64,000 nt of DNA from contig JBOZIK010000001.1 of the NCBI GenBank assembly GCA_051453625.1, positions 220,310,633-220,374,632 on the forward strand. The letters run 5' to 3'. The DNA is from Welwitschia mirabilis (Eukaryota > Gnetophyta > Gnetopsida > Welwitschiales). The position numbers and the translations under genes were made by a program. Positions 1 through 11,485 of this stretch are shown here, piece by piece (within the stretch, counting starts at the first letter, position 1; each line of letters begins with the position of its first letter). The notes under the pieces are model-generated. The model saw only the letters and a list, made by a program, of their open reading frames with translations. It was not told the origin of the DNA and made no database searches.

Positions 1-2169
1 AACTTGATGATTTTCTAAACTAGTTTTGTTAACTATACTTATGCACTTAAGCAATGGTTATGTTTATCATTCAAGAATTCTCATGTCTAAATAAGATAAA
101 TATTGCCTTTTTTTAACATAAATAGATAAAATGGTTTATTCCAAGACACCTACCTCTTATTGCATCAAAGTATTCATGGAGATGTTACCTAATAAACATC
201 ATTGCAAGATCATTTTTAGAATTTTTATCTCACACATATATAAGGCTAAATTTCCAATAAATACATAACATAATAATATTTCATCAATTCTACAATATCA
301 TACAAATACATTAGCTTTAAAGTTTAAATAAACTAAACAACACAATCATTTCTCTCATGTAATCTTTACCTACACATTTCCCTTAGAAATTGAACTAGAA
401 CCAAATTAGGCCTAATGCTTATAATATATGAAATAAACCCAAAGAATCTCAAGACATTTTGAGCAAAGCCATAATAATTTATTGATCCTTTTCATTGTGA
501 TATACCAAGAAAAAGTGCTTAGAAGGCCCTAAAAAAGTTGTTTAACATCACTCTTCTATGTGATTTTCTTACCACTTTCACGTATAGTATTTGTAAGGTT
601 AAAAACAAAAAAATATTGTTGTTACCTACTACATCATGCTATGATTCACTTTTCATAAAAGAAAAAGTAAAATTAGAACATAGAAAACAATTGGATTTAT
701 TGTTATTCAGAAATGATAATAAGGATCCTTTTTCAGAGTTTTAATGAAGAGAACATTCCTTGTATTGAGATATTTAATGCCCTTAAATTATATAGGTTAT
801 TTTTACTTTTTGAACATCAAATAGTTAAATATATTATGATTATTAACTATTTAAATCTTACTTATGCCATGTACATATCTATGTCCATTCTTGAATTGGT
901 GGAGTTAAAAAGAACACACTTTGCAAGCTATATGACTTTGATAATCTAATTTTATTGTGTTCCTCATAGTTTTCATGCTCATGTGATTCTTTAGAGCTTG
1001 TAGACCTAGCATAAAAGGTTACATATGAAATTAAAAACAATATAATATTTCAATTTCTTAATTCATTTATACTCATATTGTCTATCACCATTTTTAGCAT
1101 TCTTATTGTTTTGTCTTTTTATTGTCTTTAGTCTTATTGATGGATTATTAAGTTGTTTTTATTTTTATTTAATAGTTATTTTTAATTGATAAATCATAAG
1201 ATTAGTAGCAAGTTCAAAATAAGGATGGAATTATTTAAGATGATAGAGGTTATTGTGAATTAAGATAGTTTATTAATTACATAAGATTAGTGATGCAAAG
1301 CTAATGTAATGAAATCCCAAGAGCACTTTTGGAATTTTGTTTATAGAGAGGAATGAAAATATAAAAGAAACATGTAGGAAATAGAGTATTAAATATAATG
1401 AAGGAATTACTTTATATTAGTGAAATAGAAATGACAATGCTAAAAGCTAGAATCAAACTAGCATATCCTTCACATTACCTCTCCTCAATAGTATCCTTCA
1501 AAGCCTTACTCGGACTTTACCATTCTAATGCTAGATAGCCTTTAAGAAACTTCTCCTCAAGTTTCCTAATAAGATATCCTCTCAATCTTTAACTTTAGGA
1601 TCCCTAACTTCTCCATTCTCCAAATCATTTATCAAGGTACTCCTTAAGTCATTCTCGTCATCTCCTTATGCCCTCTTATTTATAAGGCTTTAAGAAAAAT
1701 CCTTATCAAGCAAGAATCCTCCTAATATTAGCCTCTTACACAACTTTCTAAAAATAGCTTATAAAGATAACATATTCCTTACACATATATTCCCTCTAAA
1801 CATAATGTATTCCTTATACTTTAATCTCTTCCTAAACATAACATACTCCATCTACCAAGATTTCTTATATGCTAACCATGCATGATGATTACACATGATG
1901 CCTTTATGGAAATTACACATGGTAGATATTCTTTTCCATATAAGCATACTACAACCTTAATAAATAGAGCCCTAAGTAAAACACTATTGCAATGTGTATT
2001 TATGCTTCTAAGTCCAATATTCTAAAGATCGAATTTAACTTGCAACATCTAAAAAGATGATAATCTAATTACATAGAATAAACATTTATATAATGGGATC
2101 AACCCAAATGTCATACACTTAAAGAAGACTTCTAAAATAGAATATGAACAATTGCTTTAAAAAGAAAAT
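1..2169. other. AT-rich stretch without a recognised gene
   Basis: No coding region is recognised. Two short overlapping plus-strand ORFs (538-744 and 713-949) have AT-driven composition, no known motif and no start context, and I do not call them genes. From about 1440 to 1990 the sequence turns pyrimidine-rich, with recurring TCCT and CTCCT runs and a TTATTTATAAGGC stretch near 1680. That texture resembles an LTR or other dispersed repeat, but I found no second copy in the window. Confidence 0.5.
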
Positions 2170-4091
2170 AATGATATATTGTGGAATTTTTCTTTAAATG
2201 AAATAAAATTAAATAATGCAAAGATGAAGATGGAATGTAATGCAATGGAATAAAATGTAATGTAATGAATGCAGTTCTAATGAAAATGAATTAATTAAAC
2301 TTCCAATATACTGTCACTTAAATTGGTCCTTAGAACATATTTAAATTACAAATTCATGTCACTTAAATTGAAATTAAGATAAGCTATAAGGAATAATAAT
2401 AAAACATTTGAAAATATTTCAATTCAATTAATACTTTTATTAATGAAATTGAATTACATCCATTTACAACAATAACTGCTCAATGGAAGATTCATTGCCT
2501 ACCACCAAGGCAGTTCTTCTCACAAGTAGATGGATCTCCTTACCTCCAATGATCTTCAATCATTACAAGAATGTAGATGATAAAAGATGATTTTGAATAG
2601 GATCTGAAAGGACCTACAAGGAGTGTGAAATGAAGAGGTATAAATTAGATTCATCCTTTCATAATAATTTAATTAATTTTATAAATTTTTTAAATTATCA
2701 TCCATTATGTCATTGTCATGACATAGAGGATGACACCTAACATTTGTAGAAAATGCTAATTATCATTTCAATCGTCATCCCCATGACATTAAGGATGACC
2801 ATACTTTTCTGATTGTTATCCCCTCTATCATCTCCATGACATGAAGGACAACCATAATATATTCATCACATTTCTTTGCATTGAGAACCTATTATAATTA
2901 ATTAAATTAATGAGTATTTGTGCAGTTAATCATTGTGCAAAGATTTTCAGCACTGGGCAACCATTATATAAATCTGGATGATTGGACTATTACTAATGTA
3001 AGAACTGCTTTAGATTTGAGCAATCGAGCTTCAAAGTCAGGGAGACCAAACTATTAATAAGAAAGAAGACTAGTTCTAGCATGGGCAACCATGCATGTTT
3101 CTTAAGGATAACCTCATTTTAAATTTGTAATAGACTAAGATAAAAATGAATGACCACTTATAGTAGAAAGGGTGAACACACTATAATATATAAAGTTTAG
3201 TCTAGTAATAGTAAGAATGATTGAATAGTTAATTAAGGGTGATCGCATACTACCCAGAATCGACCTTAACGAGGTCTACTGATGTATTAATAAAGGGCTG
3301 CCTAAATGAGGTCAACTACATATTTACTTAAGGGAGACCGAAGTTTCATCTATACCAGACTAACAAATTTACATCAATCAAGGGTAACTGAATGAATGAA
3401 CTTAGGGTGACGGAATATTCCTATTTAAAATTGTGATAAATATAAATCAAACAAGGTGATCGGATTAAATGAAAAAGGATGAACAAATACTAGGTGACCA
3501 TGAATATCTTGAGGTTGACCTGATTATTACAAATATAACCATTATATTTTCGCAGTTCATCCAAAAAGTGCAAAATATTCTATAATGATCAGCTTCTTTT
3601 CTCTTAATGGTTACCCTTTGTGTTTTTTCTATTTAAGTACCCTTCCATTAGAATGAAGGACAAATTTTCAAAAGCACACAAAAAGAAACTATTACATCAA
3701 TCATTTTGTACTTGAATAACTATGAGTTTAGATTTTTATTTTAGCTTCTTCTTGCACCATCTCTTATTTGAGCTTGCTATACTGCTTGTTCTTGTAAAAC
3801 ATATCTCTGCATTTATGCACTTAGCTTACTTTCTTTTCATCGTGGTTATGGAATAGCCCAAACTCCTCTAGTAATTGAATAAGTTTATGAGGAGCCTAAA
3901 AATCATTCTTTGAGTTTAATATATATAAGTCAAAGATAGTTGGTCTAAGGGCTAAAGGGTGGTTTCTATTCACCATTAAAATAGTTTGTGATTTTTTTGT
4001 TGTATTTGATTTTTTTTGCAAGTTATTAAAGAGGATAAATTTTTGTATTATGACCTATTCACCTCCATTTAGGATCAATCCATGTTTATCA
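2170..4091 (+). repeat. 5' LTR of Sirevirus-like copia element 1 (long form, LTR A)
   Basis: This segment aligns along its whole length with 9535-11420 and, in its 3' part (about 2830-4091), with 16250-17475 and 21784-23013. It ends in TTTATCA directly before a tRNA-type primer binding site, as an LTR should. The upstream part holds three diverged copies of a unit centred on CATGACAT-AAGGATGACC (about 2700, 2780 and 2840). The middle part is a dense series of GGGTGACCG/GGTCGACC-like words. The left boundary is approximate because no clear terminal TG or target-site duplication was found. Confidence 0.7.
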
Positions 4092-4093
4092 AT

Positions 4094-4105
4094 TGGTATT
4101 AAAGC
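4094..4105 (+). other. Primer binding site of copia element 1
   Basis: TGGTATTAAAGC differs at two positions from TGGTATCAGAGC, the usual plant copia primer site complementary to the 3' end of initiator methionine tRNA. It lies two bases past the LTR end and 41 bases before the gag start codon. Confidence 0.75.
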
Positions 4106-4146
4106 AAGGTTGAGTAATAGATCTCTTTTCTAATCAACCCTAGAAA

Positions 4147-5640
4147 ATGAGTTAGCCCTTACAAGGAAATTCTATCACAAGGTCTTACTTCTTTTACAGA
4201 ACTAACTATGGTTATTGAAAGGCAAAAATGAAGGTATTTGTTCAATTTATTAATCTTAAAATATGGGATTCTATCATTAATAGCTATTATCTTCCCACTG
4301 TGCAAGATCCTATAACCAAGTTAACTACTCTAAAGAGTAAAGACAAGTGGACATCTGATGAAAAGTTGATAGTATCTTATAATTTTAAAGGACTGAATGC
4401 CATCTTATATGCCATAGGTCTCGAAGATTTAAAACAACTAGTAAATTACATCATAGCAAAAAAAGCATGGGACATCTTGTAGATCACTTATGAAGGAACT
4501 AACCTAGTGAAGTAAGCTAAGCTTTAGATGCTCATCACTCAGTTCAAAGATCTCAAGATGGAAGAAGATAAAATTATAAATGATTTTTTGACAAAACTAA
4601 TAGATATTATTAATTCTATGCATGGCCTAGGTGATATTATCGAGGAGTCAAGAGTAGTTCACAAAGCTTTAAGATCTTTATCTAAAAGATTTGATTCCAA
4701 AGTAATAGCCATTGAAGAAAGCAAGGATCTGAATATTACAAAGATGGATGACATCAAAAGAAACTTTCACACATTTAAACTAAAGTTTGAAAAGTAGATG
4801 AAAGAAACTATAGCCTTAATAATTAATCATGATAACCCCAATATTAAGGAAGAATCTAACCAAGAACCAGAAAGTGAAAATGAAGTGACTCTTTTATCCA
4901 AAAGATTGAGATGCTTTAGATCATCAAGAAGGAAAGAGAAGGAATGATGGGATATCCAATGCTATTCCTGCAAGGGTTTTAGTCACACATCAAGTGTCTA
5001 TCAAAATAATAAAAAAGATCATCAAAGAAAAGAAAAGAAAGTCTTATTAGTAACATGAGATGATGAAGAATATGAGAGCAAATAGAACTCAGATTTAGAG
5101 TGAGATGGAATATCTTTCATGGATTTTATAGATGAAGAACTATGTTCCTCATCAATCATTGATTCTTTTAATAATAATAATTTACTTAGTGAAATATAAA
5201 TGGAACTCTATATGGAATGTGAAAATTTGTCTCTTAATGTAAACAATCTTAGGAAAGAAAACAAAAATCTATTAGATAAGATAGAGACCAAAGAAAAGGA
5301 AATTATAGATTTGAAAAATAAATTTAACTCACATTTATCATTGTTTAAAGGAACTATGTCTAGTAAACATTTCTCTAGTATGTTTAATTCTTATCATAAT
5401 TCTTATCTCAAATATTTGTCTAAATTAAACTCCAAGTACTTTTTAGTAAACATTACCTAGCATTATTGCAACATAAAGAATCACTTAAAGATTGATTGTA
5501 TTTTTCACAAAAGTTTATTCTCTCACTCCATGTTAGGTTCTAATTTTACTTTTTATCCAAATTCTAATCAAAATTCAAATAAAAATAAATTCTTTAGGTG
5601 GATTCCAAAGTTCTCAAATAAAATCCTATTAATTCAAATG
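4147..5640 (+). pseudogene. gag: gag of copia element 1 (broken)
   Basis: Gag would form the virus-like particle and package element RNA. The start at 4147 matches the intact start of the copy at 11486, but codon 3 is TAG where that copy has CAA. Readable blocks are a UBN2/Retrotran_gag_2-type domain at 4228-4797 (visible: KAWDIL, YEGTNLVK, ALRSLSKRF, IAIEESKDLN), then a CCHC zinc knuckle near 4962-5003 whose last cysteine is Tyr (CYSCKGFSHTSSVY). An acidic stretch and a Leu/Lys/Glu-rich, probably coiled-coil segment (5200-5340) follow. At least five in-frame stops (TAG, TAA, TGA) are spread along it. The family assignment is firm, but no functional Gag can be made. Confidence 0.8.
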
Positions 5641-6030
5641 GCTTTAAGAGAAATTAATCATTCATGCTGATATCTTAATAGTGCTTGCTCTAGACATATG
5701 ATAGGTGATAAGTCCAACTTCATCAAATTCAAGGAATATAATGGAGGAGAAGTAACTTTTGAGGATAATGGAAGAGCTCAGATTAAAGTCATTAGAAGCA
5801 TCAATGGAGGTAATTTACCTAATATTCATAATGTATTATTTGTGAATGGCTTAAATCATAATTTGTTAAGCATTAATAAAATTTGCAATAAAGGTCATAA
5901 AGTGTCTTTTAATAAAAATAATTATATAGTAAAACATGATGAAATGGATCAGCTATTACTTGTAGTAACTAGATACAAAAAATTTTATTGTGTAAATTAG
6001 TCAAATAATTCTACTTATCTCACTTCTCGT
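5641..6030 (+). pseudogene. Aspartic protease domain of copia element 1 (active site lost)
   Basis: This is the pepsin-type protease that would process Gag-Pol. The family signature D-S-G-C-S-R-H-M appears here as NSACSRHM at about 5677-5700: the catalytic Asp is Asn and the following Gly is Ala. A TGA precedes it where related elements have Trp. Downstream, 5698-6000 is open and shows the usual protease C-terminal pattern (GLNHNLLSINKICNKGHKVSF-like block at about 5850-5910). The minus-strand copia element at 25.7 kb keeps the intact signature, which confirms the alignment. Confidence 0.75.
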
Positions 6031-6740
6031 ACTTAAGAAGATGTCATCTGGCATCAACATTTAGCTCATATTAGTTTTCACATTTTTAAGGAAATATATG
6101 ATGAGATTATTAGAGGACTTCCAAAACTTTCTCTTGCTTACAAAGGATTATGTGAAACTTGTCAAAACGGCAAACAAACTATTACATCTCATAAAAGAAT
6201 TAGTAATATTATTACTAGTAAGCCATTAGATTTACTTCATATGAATGTGGTTTGCCCTATTCAAATGATTAATGGTTTTTCTAGATTTTCTTAGGTAACC
6301 TTTCTTCATGTAAAATCTGATGTGTATGATAATTTTATTAGAATTCACAAGAAACTCCAAATTGAAAAGGGACATGTAATTAAGAAAATTTAGAGTGATC
6401 ATGACAAAGAGTTTAAAAATCAAAGATTTAAATTGTATTGCAACTCTAATGAAATTGACTGCAAATTCTCAGCTTCAAAGATTCCTCAACAAAATGGGAT
6501 AGCTAAAAGAAAAAATTAAACTTTATTAGATATGGCAAGAGTTATGTTGAATAACAAAGATATTCCAAAAAGATTTTGGGCTAAAGCAGTAAACATGGCC
6601 TATCATATTTTAAGCAAAGTTTATTTAATGCCTGGAACTTCTAAAACTCTCTATGAACTTTGGAAAGAAAAAAAGCCAAAGAATACTTATTTCAAAACCT
6701 TTGGAAATAACTGCTTCATTCTGAGATAGAGAGGAATTGG
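6031..6740 (+). pseudogene. Integrase of copia element 1 (broken catalytic triad)
   Basis: Integrase would insert element cDNA into the chromosome. In order: a GAG-pre-integrase/HHCC zinc region (WHQHLAH ... CETCQNGK, about 6048-6175), then an rve catalytic core at 6230-6530. Of the D-D-E triad, the first Asp is Asn (LLHMNVVCP), the second is kept (SDHDKEF), and the third is Lys in PQQNGIAKRKN, where the family has Glu. An open block at 6532-6729 (MARVMLNNKDIPKRFWAKAV ... FKTFGNNCFILR) is the conserved core-to-RT linker. Stops interrupt at least three places. The corresponding region is deleted in element 2. Confidence 0.8.
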
Positions 6741-8510
6741 TAAAATTTGACTAGAAATCTGATTAAGGAATTTTCTTGGGTTAATCTCAATCAAGTAGAG
6801 CTTATAGAGTATTTAACAAATGCACTTGTCATATGAAAGAATTTGTAAATGTAAAAAGTTACGATGTTTTAGATACCTCAAAATCCTTTGAACCTGATTA
6901 AGATTCAGTTCCTTATGATGTTTTAGATACCTCAAAATCCTTTGAACCTGATTAAGATTCAGTTCCTTCTTCTTCTTTATACCAAAGTGGAGATAACTCA
7001 AGAGATAAGACAATACTAGAAATCAGAGAACTCAAGGATTATCCTTTAGACTCAATCATTGAAAATGTTTAATAAGGTATTATCACTAGGAGCTCTCTTA
7101 AAAATTTCAGTGCTCATATTTCTCTGTTATCTCAAGTAAAACCAAGGACTTTTAAGGAGGATAAATCTAATCCATATTAGATGAATGTAATGTAAGAAGA
7201 AATTGAACAATTCTCTCAAAATCAGGTGTGGTCTCTTATTCCAAAACAAACTGAGAAAAATGTCATATGCATAAAATGAATTTTTAGAAACAAGGTAAAT
7301 GAGAAGAATAAGATCAGTAAGAACAAAGTTAGACTTATAGCTCAAGGATACTCTCAAATAGAAGGAGTAGATTATAGTGACACATTTTCTCTTGTTGGTA
7401 GACTAGAATTGATAAGGATGTTTTTAGCCTTTGCCTGCTACAAGAAAATGAAAGTCTTTTAAATGGATGTAAAAAGTGCTTTTCTAAATAGACACATTAA
7501 AGAAGAAGTTTACGTGAAATAATCATAAGGCTTTTCTGATCCTCATAAACCTAATCATATGTACAAATGTAATAAGGCTTTGTATGGACTAAAACAATCT
7601 CCCAGAGCTTGGTATAAAAAGCTTTCCTCTTTTTTACTCTAACATAGTTTTACTAAAGGCTCCATTAACAGAACTCTATTTAGAAAAGTTTTAAATAATG
7701 ATTTAATTTTAGTTCAAATCTATGTGGATGACATTATTTTGGGGTCAACTAATGAAAAATTATCAAATGATTTTGTAATCTAATGAGTTATAACTTTGAA
7801 ATGAGCATGGTTGGACCAGTTAACATGTTTTTAGGCCTATAAATCTAATAACATGAAGATGGTATCTTCATATAGTATTAAAAAAAGGCTATTATATGTA
7901 ATAGCTAGTCGTCCCGATATAGCATTTAGTGTTGGTTTGTATGCTAGGTATCAAAGTAAACCAAAGGAATCTCATCTTATTGCTACAAAGAGGCTACTTC
8001 ACTATGTAAAAGGTACTCTTGATTTTGGTTTATAGTTTTCAAATAATACTTCCTTAAGCTTAATAACTTATAGTAATATGGATTAGGCTAGATGCAAAGA
8101 TGATTGAAATAGTACAAGTGGTGTATACTTCTTTTTTGGAAATTGCCTTACAGCCTAGTATAACAAAAAACAATGCTTCATATCCCTCTCCACAGTTAAA
8201 GTTAAATACATAGTTGTTGGAGCTTATTACACTTAGACATTGTGGATGAAAGAAACTTTAAAGGATTATTGCCTGGACATCATAGAATTTCCTATTTTAT
8301 GCTATAACTCAAGTGTCATTTAATTCATTCATTCAACATACTCGCATCAAGTACATTGATCTCAGGTATCACTTTATCTGATACTTGGTAGAAAAGAAAT
8401 TTATTACCTTAGAATATGTTTGTACTAAAAATGAATTGGCCAATATTTTTACAAAACCTTTATTGTCTGATCAATTTATTATTATTTATTACTTTTTGGG
8501 TATCAGGTCT
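6741..8510 (+). pseudogene. Reverse transcriptase and RNase H of copia element 1 (broken)
   Basis: This region should copy element RNA into DNA and remove the RNA strand. The RVT_2 pattern begins near 7140 (AKPRTF-like) and runs through ALYGLKQSPRAWYKK (about 7588-7620). The polymerase motif YVDD is intact at 7721-7732. An ORF at 7853-8035 carries the end of RT and start of RNase H (ASRPDIAFSVG, HLIATKRLLHYVKGTLDFGL). RNase H C-terminal blocks continue to about 8480 (SLSTVKVKYI, then KNELANIFTKP-like). Stops include TGA 7277-7279, TAA 7460-7462, TAA 7520-7522 and TGA 8104-8106, all also present at the same codons in element 2. A 54-bp tandem duplication sits in the linker at 6861-6968. Confidence 0.8.
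6861..6968 (+). repeat. 54-bp in-frame tandem duplication in copia element 1
   Basis: Units 6861-6914 and 6915-6968 differ at one position (ACGATG versus ATGATG). The unit is 18 codons long and lies in the linker between integrase and RT. Element 2 has a single copy at about 12645-12698, so the duplication arose in element 1. Confidence 0.9.
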
Positions 8511-9112
8511 AAAAATGACTTGAAAAAACCAATCTCATCTGGATAATAGAGTTTAGTTTATGGGTTCAAAACTTTCCTTGTGATATTAATTTAAACCCTG
8601 ATAGACGTCCTCCCTAAAGTGGGGTGACCGTTCATCTTTCCATTTTTACTATTAAAATTTTCTCTTCTATGGGTTGATTAAATCATACCTTTGGGTCGAC
8701 CAGATTCCTCTCAGATTTCTTGTTAAAATTTCTAGTCAATGGATCAACCATAAATTTTTCTAAGGTCGACTTCATTCTGATATTTTCCTCATTATATCAA
8801 GTCGATCACTACTTTTTTTTTAGTCAATCGACTTTGTCTCAATGTTTCCTGTAAAATCCTTATCTATCAGGATCGACTGCTCATTGTTTAAGGTTGATTG
8901 TATCTTGCAGTTCTAGTTTTAAAAAACCTTACATGAGGCAACTGACATTGGCGATCGGTCATCCACGTTCAAGGTGGTGCACCATGGATTTTTAAAATCC
9001 ACCTACCCTTTTCACAACCCTCACTTGTCTTATTATTTCTTTGTCGTTTTCTCAGCTCTTGTGGGTCATTCTTTACCTTTTCTAGATTTTTTTTCCTCAT
9101 ATCTGGTCTTCA
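8511..9112 (+). other. Spacer between RNase H and ORF3, element 1 (GTCGAC-rich)
   Basis: Non-coding spacer with recurring GGTCGACC-like words (8693, 8763, 8871 and variants). It aligns with 14400-14981 in element 2 and 20207-20496 in element 3. It ends with a segment (CATGTTTAAGG ... TTTTAAAATCCACCTGCCC in the clearest copy) directly upstream of the ORF3 start. Confidence 0.6.
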
Positions 9113-9408
9113 AATAACTTATCAGTAGTCAGGAGAGGATTCTAGGAAGAGAAGAAAGAAGTCTGCTATCAATTCCCCTGGTTACATTTTTTCAAGAATG
9201 AGTACTAAGCAGGTAGACTATTTTGAGAAGAATTTTAAGTATAGCCCCATTACTTTGAAAAGGACCTACGAACCTGTTCAGTTTCTCAATCTGAGAGAGG
9301 TCTAGACTCTTCTTAAGGAAGTAAACTGGAGCTACTTCCTCTATGTTTTAGACACATGCTATCCATTACTTATCAGGTTATTCTATTCAAATGCTAGATT
9401 TGATGCTT
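9113..9408 (+). pseudogene. ORF3 (env-position gene) of copia element 1, truncated
   Basis: This is the first third of the extra gene found downstream of pol in all three copies here. The start codon is ATA where element 2 has ATG (14982). Homology stops abruptly at about 9408 in GATTTGATG and is replaced by TTGTGACGCCAACTTATG before an assembly gap. A TAG at 9303-9305 is shared with both other copies. See the element 3 copy (20497-21498) for the full-length description. Confidence 0.65.
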
Positions 9409-9534
9409 GTTGTGACGCCAACTTATGTGTATTTNNNNNNNNNNNNNNNNNNNNNNNNNNNNNNNNNNNNNNNNNNNNNNNNNNNNNNNNNNNNNNNNNN
9501 NNNNNNNNNNNNNNNNNNNNNNNNNNNNNNNNNN

Positions 9535-11420
9535 TTTGGATTTTTTCTTTAAAGGTAATAAAATTAAACAATGCAAAGATGAAGATAGAATGTAATGCAA
9601 TAGAATGAAATGAAATGTAATGAATGTAATTCCAATTTAAATGAATTAATTAAAATTCCAATATACTGTCACTTAGATTAGTCTTTATAACCTATTTTAA
9701 TTGAAAATTCGTGTCACTTAAATTGCAATTAAAATAAGCTATAAGGAAGATCAATAAAACATTTGAAAATATTTCAATTCAATCAATACTTTTACTAATG
9801 AAATTAAATTATATCCACTAACAACAACAACTCCTCAGTGGAATATTCACTGTCTAACATCAAGGTTGTTCTTCTCATAAGTAGGATGGATCTCCTTACC
9901 TCTAACACTCTTTAATAATTACAAGAATGTAGATGAAAAAAGATGATTTTGAATAGGATCTGAAAGGAATTATAAGGGGTGTGAAATAAAGAGGTATAAA
10001 TTAGATCCATTTTTTCATACAAATTTAATTAATTTTACAAATTGTTTTAACCATCATCTATTGTATCATTTTCAAAACATAGAGAATGGCATCTAACATG
10101 TGTCAAAAATGCTATCATTCCAATCATCATCCCCATAACATAAAGGGCGACCATACTTTTCTAACTATTGTCCCCTCTATCATTTCCATGACATGAAGGA
10201 TGACCATAATATCTTCATCACATTACTTTGTGTTGAAAATCTTTTGTCACTAATAAAATTAACGAGTTTTCATGGAGATAGTTATTGTGAAGAGATTTTA
10301 CAGCACCAGGAAATTGCTATATAAATCCAGACGATCGGACTATTAGTAATGTAAAAACTACTTCAAGTTAGAGAAATTGAGATTCAAAGTAAGAGAGAAG
10401 ACTAGTTCAACATGGAAGACCTTGCATGTTACCTAAGGTGACCTAATTTCAAATTTATAACAGACTAAGATAAAAGCAGGTGACCACTCATAGTAAAAAA
10501 GGTGACCTTACTATAGTCTATAAAGTTTAGTCTACTAATAGTAAGGATGACCAAATAGTTAATCAAGGGTAACTGCATACTACCCAAAATCGACCTTAAC
10601 GAGGTGATGTATCAATGAAGGGTGACCTAAATGTGGTCAATCACATATTTACTTAAGGGCAATCAAAAGTTCATCTCCACTAGACTGACAAATCTACATC
10701 AAGCAAGGGTGACTAAATGAATGAACTTAGGGTGATCGAATGTTCTTGTTTAAACTTATAATAAATCTAAATCAAGTAAGGGTGACTGAATTAAATGAAG
10801 AAGGGCGACTGAATACTAGGATGACCAAGACTATCTTAAGGTCGACCTAACATATTACAAATATAACTGTTATATTTTCATAGTTCATCTAAAAAGTATG
10901 AAGTATTCTATACTGGTCTGCTCCTTTTCTCTTAATGGTTACCTTTTGTGTTTTTTCTATTTAAGTACCCTTCCATTAGAATTAAGGACAGCTTTTTGAA
11001 GCACAAAAAAAGAAACTATTACATCAATCATTTTGTACTTAAATAACTGTGAGTTTAGATTTCTATTTGAGCTTCTTCTTACATCATCTCTTATGAAAGT
11101 TTCCTATATTGTTTGTTCTTGTAGAGAATATCTATGCATTTGTGCATGTAGCTTACTTTCTTTCCATCATGATTGTGGATTAGCCCAAAAATCCTCTAGT
11201 AATTAAATAGGTTTATGGTGAGCCTGGAAATCATTCTTTGAGGTTAATATATACCAGCCAAAGACAAGTGGTCTAAGGGCTGAAGGATGATATCTATCCA
11301 CCATTAAAATATTTTTTACTTTTATTGGTGCATTTGATTTTTATTTGTAGGTTATTAAAGAGGTTAAATTTTTGTATTATGATCTATTAACCCCCCTTTA
11401 GGGTTGATCTATGATTATTA
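9535..11420 (+). repeat. Middle LTR (LTR B), shared by copia elements 1 and 2
   Basis: It aligns end to end with LTR A (2170-4091), including the extra left portion of about 650 bp that LTRs C and D lack. It ends ATGATTATTA two bases before the primer binding site of element 2. It contains the same CATGACAT-AAGGATGACC unit series and the same GGGTGACCG-like word array. Its left edge is hidden by the gap at 9435-9534. Confidence 0.7.
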
Positions 11421-11422
11421 AT

Positions 11423-11434
11423 TGGTATTAAAGT
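11423..11434 (+). other. Primer binding site of copia element 2
   Basis: TGGTATTAAAGT, three mismatches from the canonical TGGTATCAGAGC initiator-Met tRNA complement. It lies two bases downstream of LTR B and about 50 bases before the gag ATG at 11486. Confidence 0.7.
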
Positions 11435-11485
11435 AAGATTGAGCAATAGATCCTAACAGTTATCTACTCCAATTAACCCTAGAAA

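Noticed and set aside
538-949. Overlapping ORFs of 68 and 78 codons
   Set aside because: Chance frames in AT-rich DNA: no motif, rich in Ile, Leu, Phe and Lys, and no supporting context.
1440-2000. Possible LTR with TCCTT-rich texture
   Set aside because: No second copy, primer site or polypurine tract could be found, so it is described only as part of the unassigned stretch.
2930-3540. Regularly recurring GGGTGACCG words considered as a CRISPR-like array
   Set aside because: Words are short, degenerate and irregularly spaced, and the whole block is part of a repeated LTR in a plant genome.
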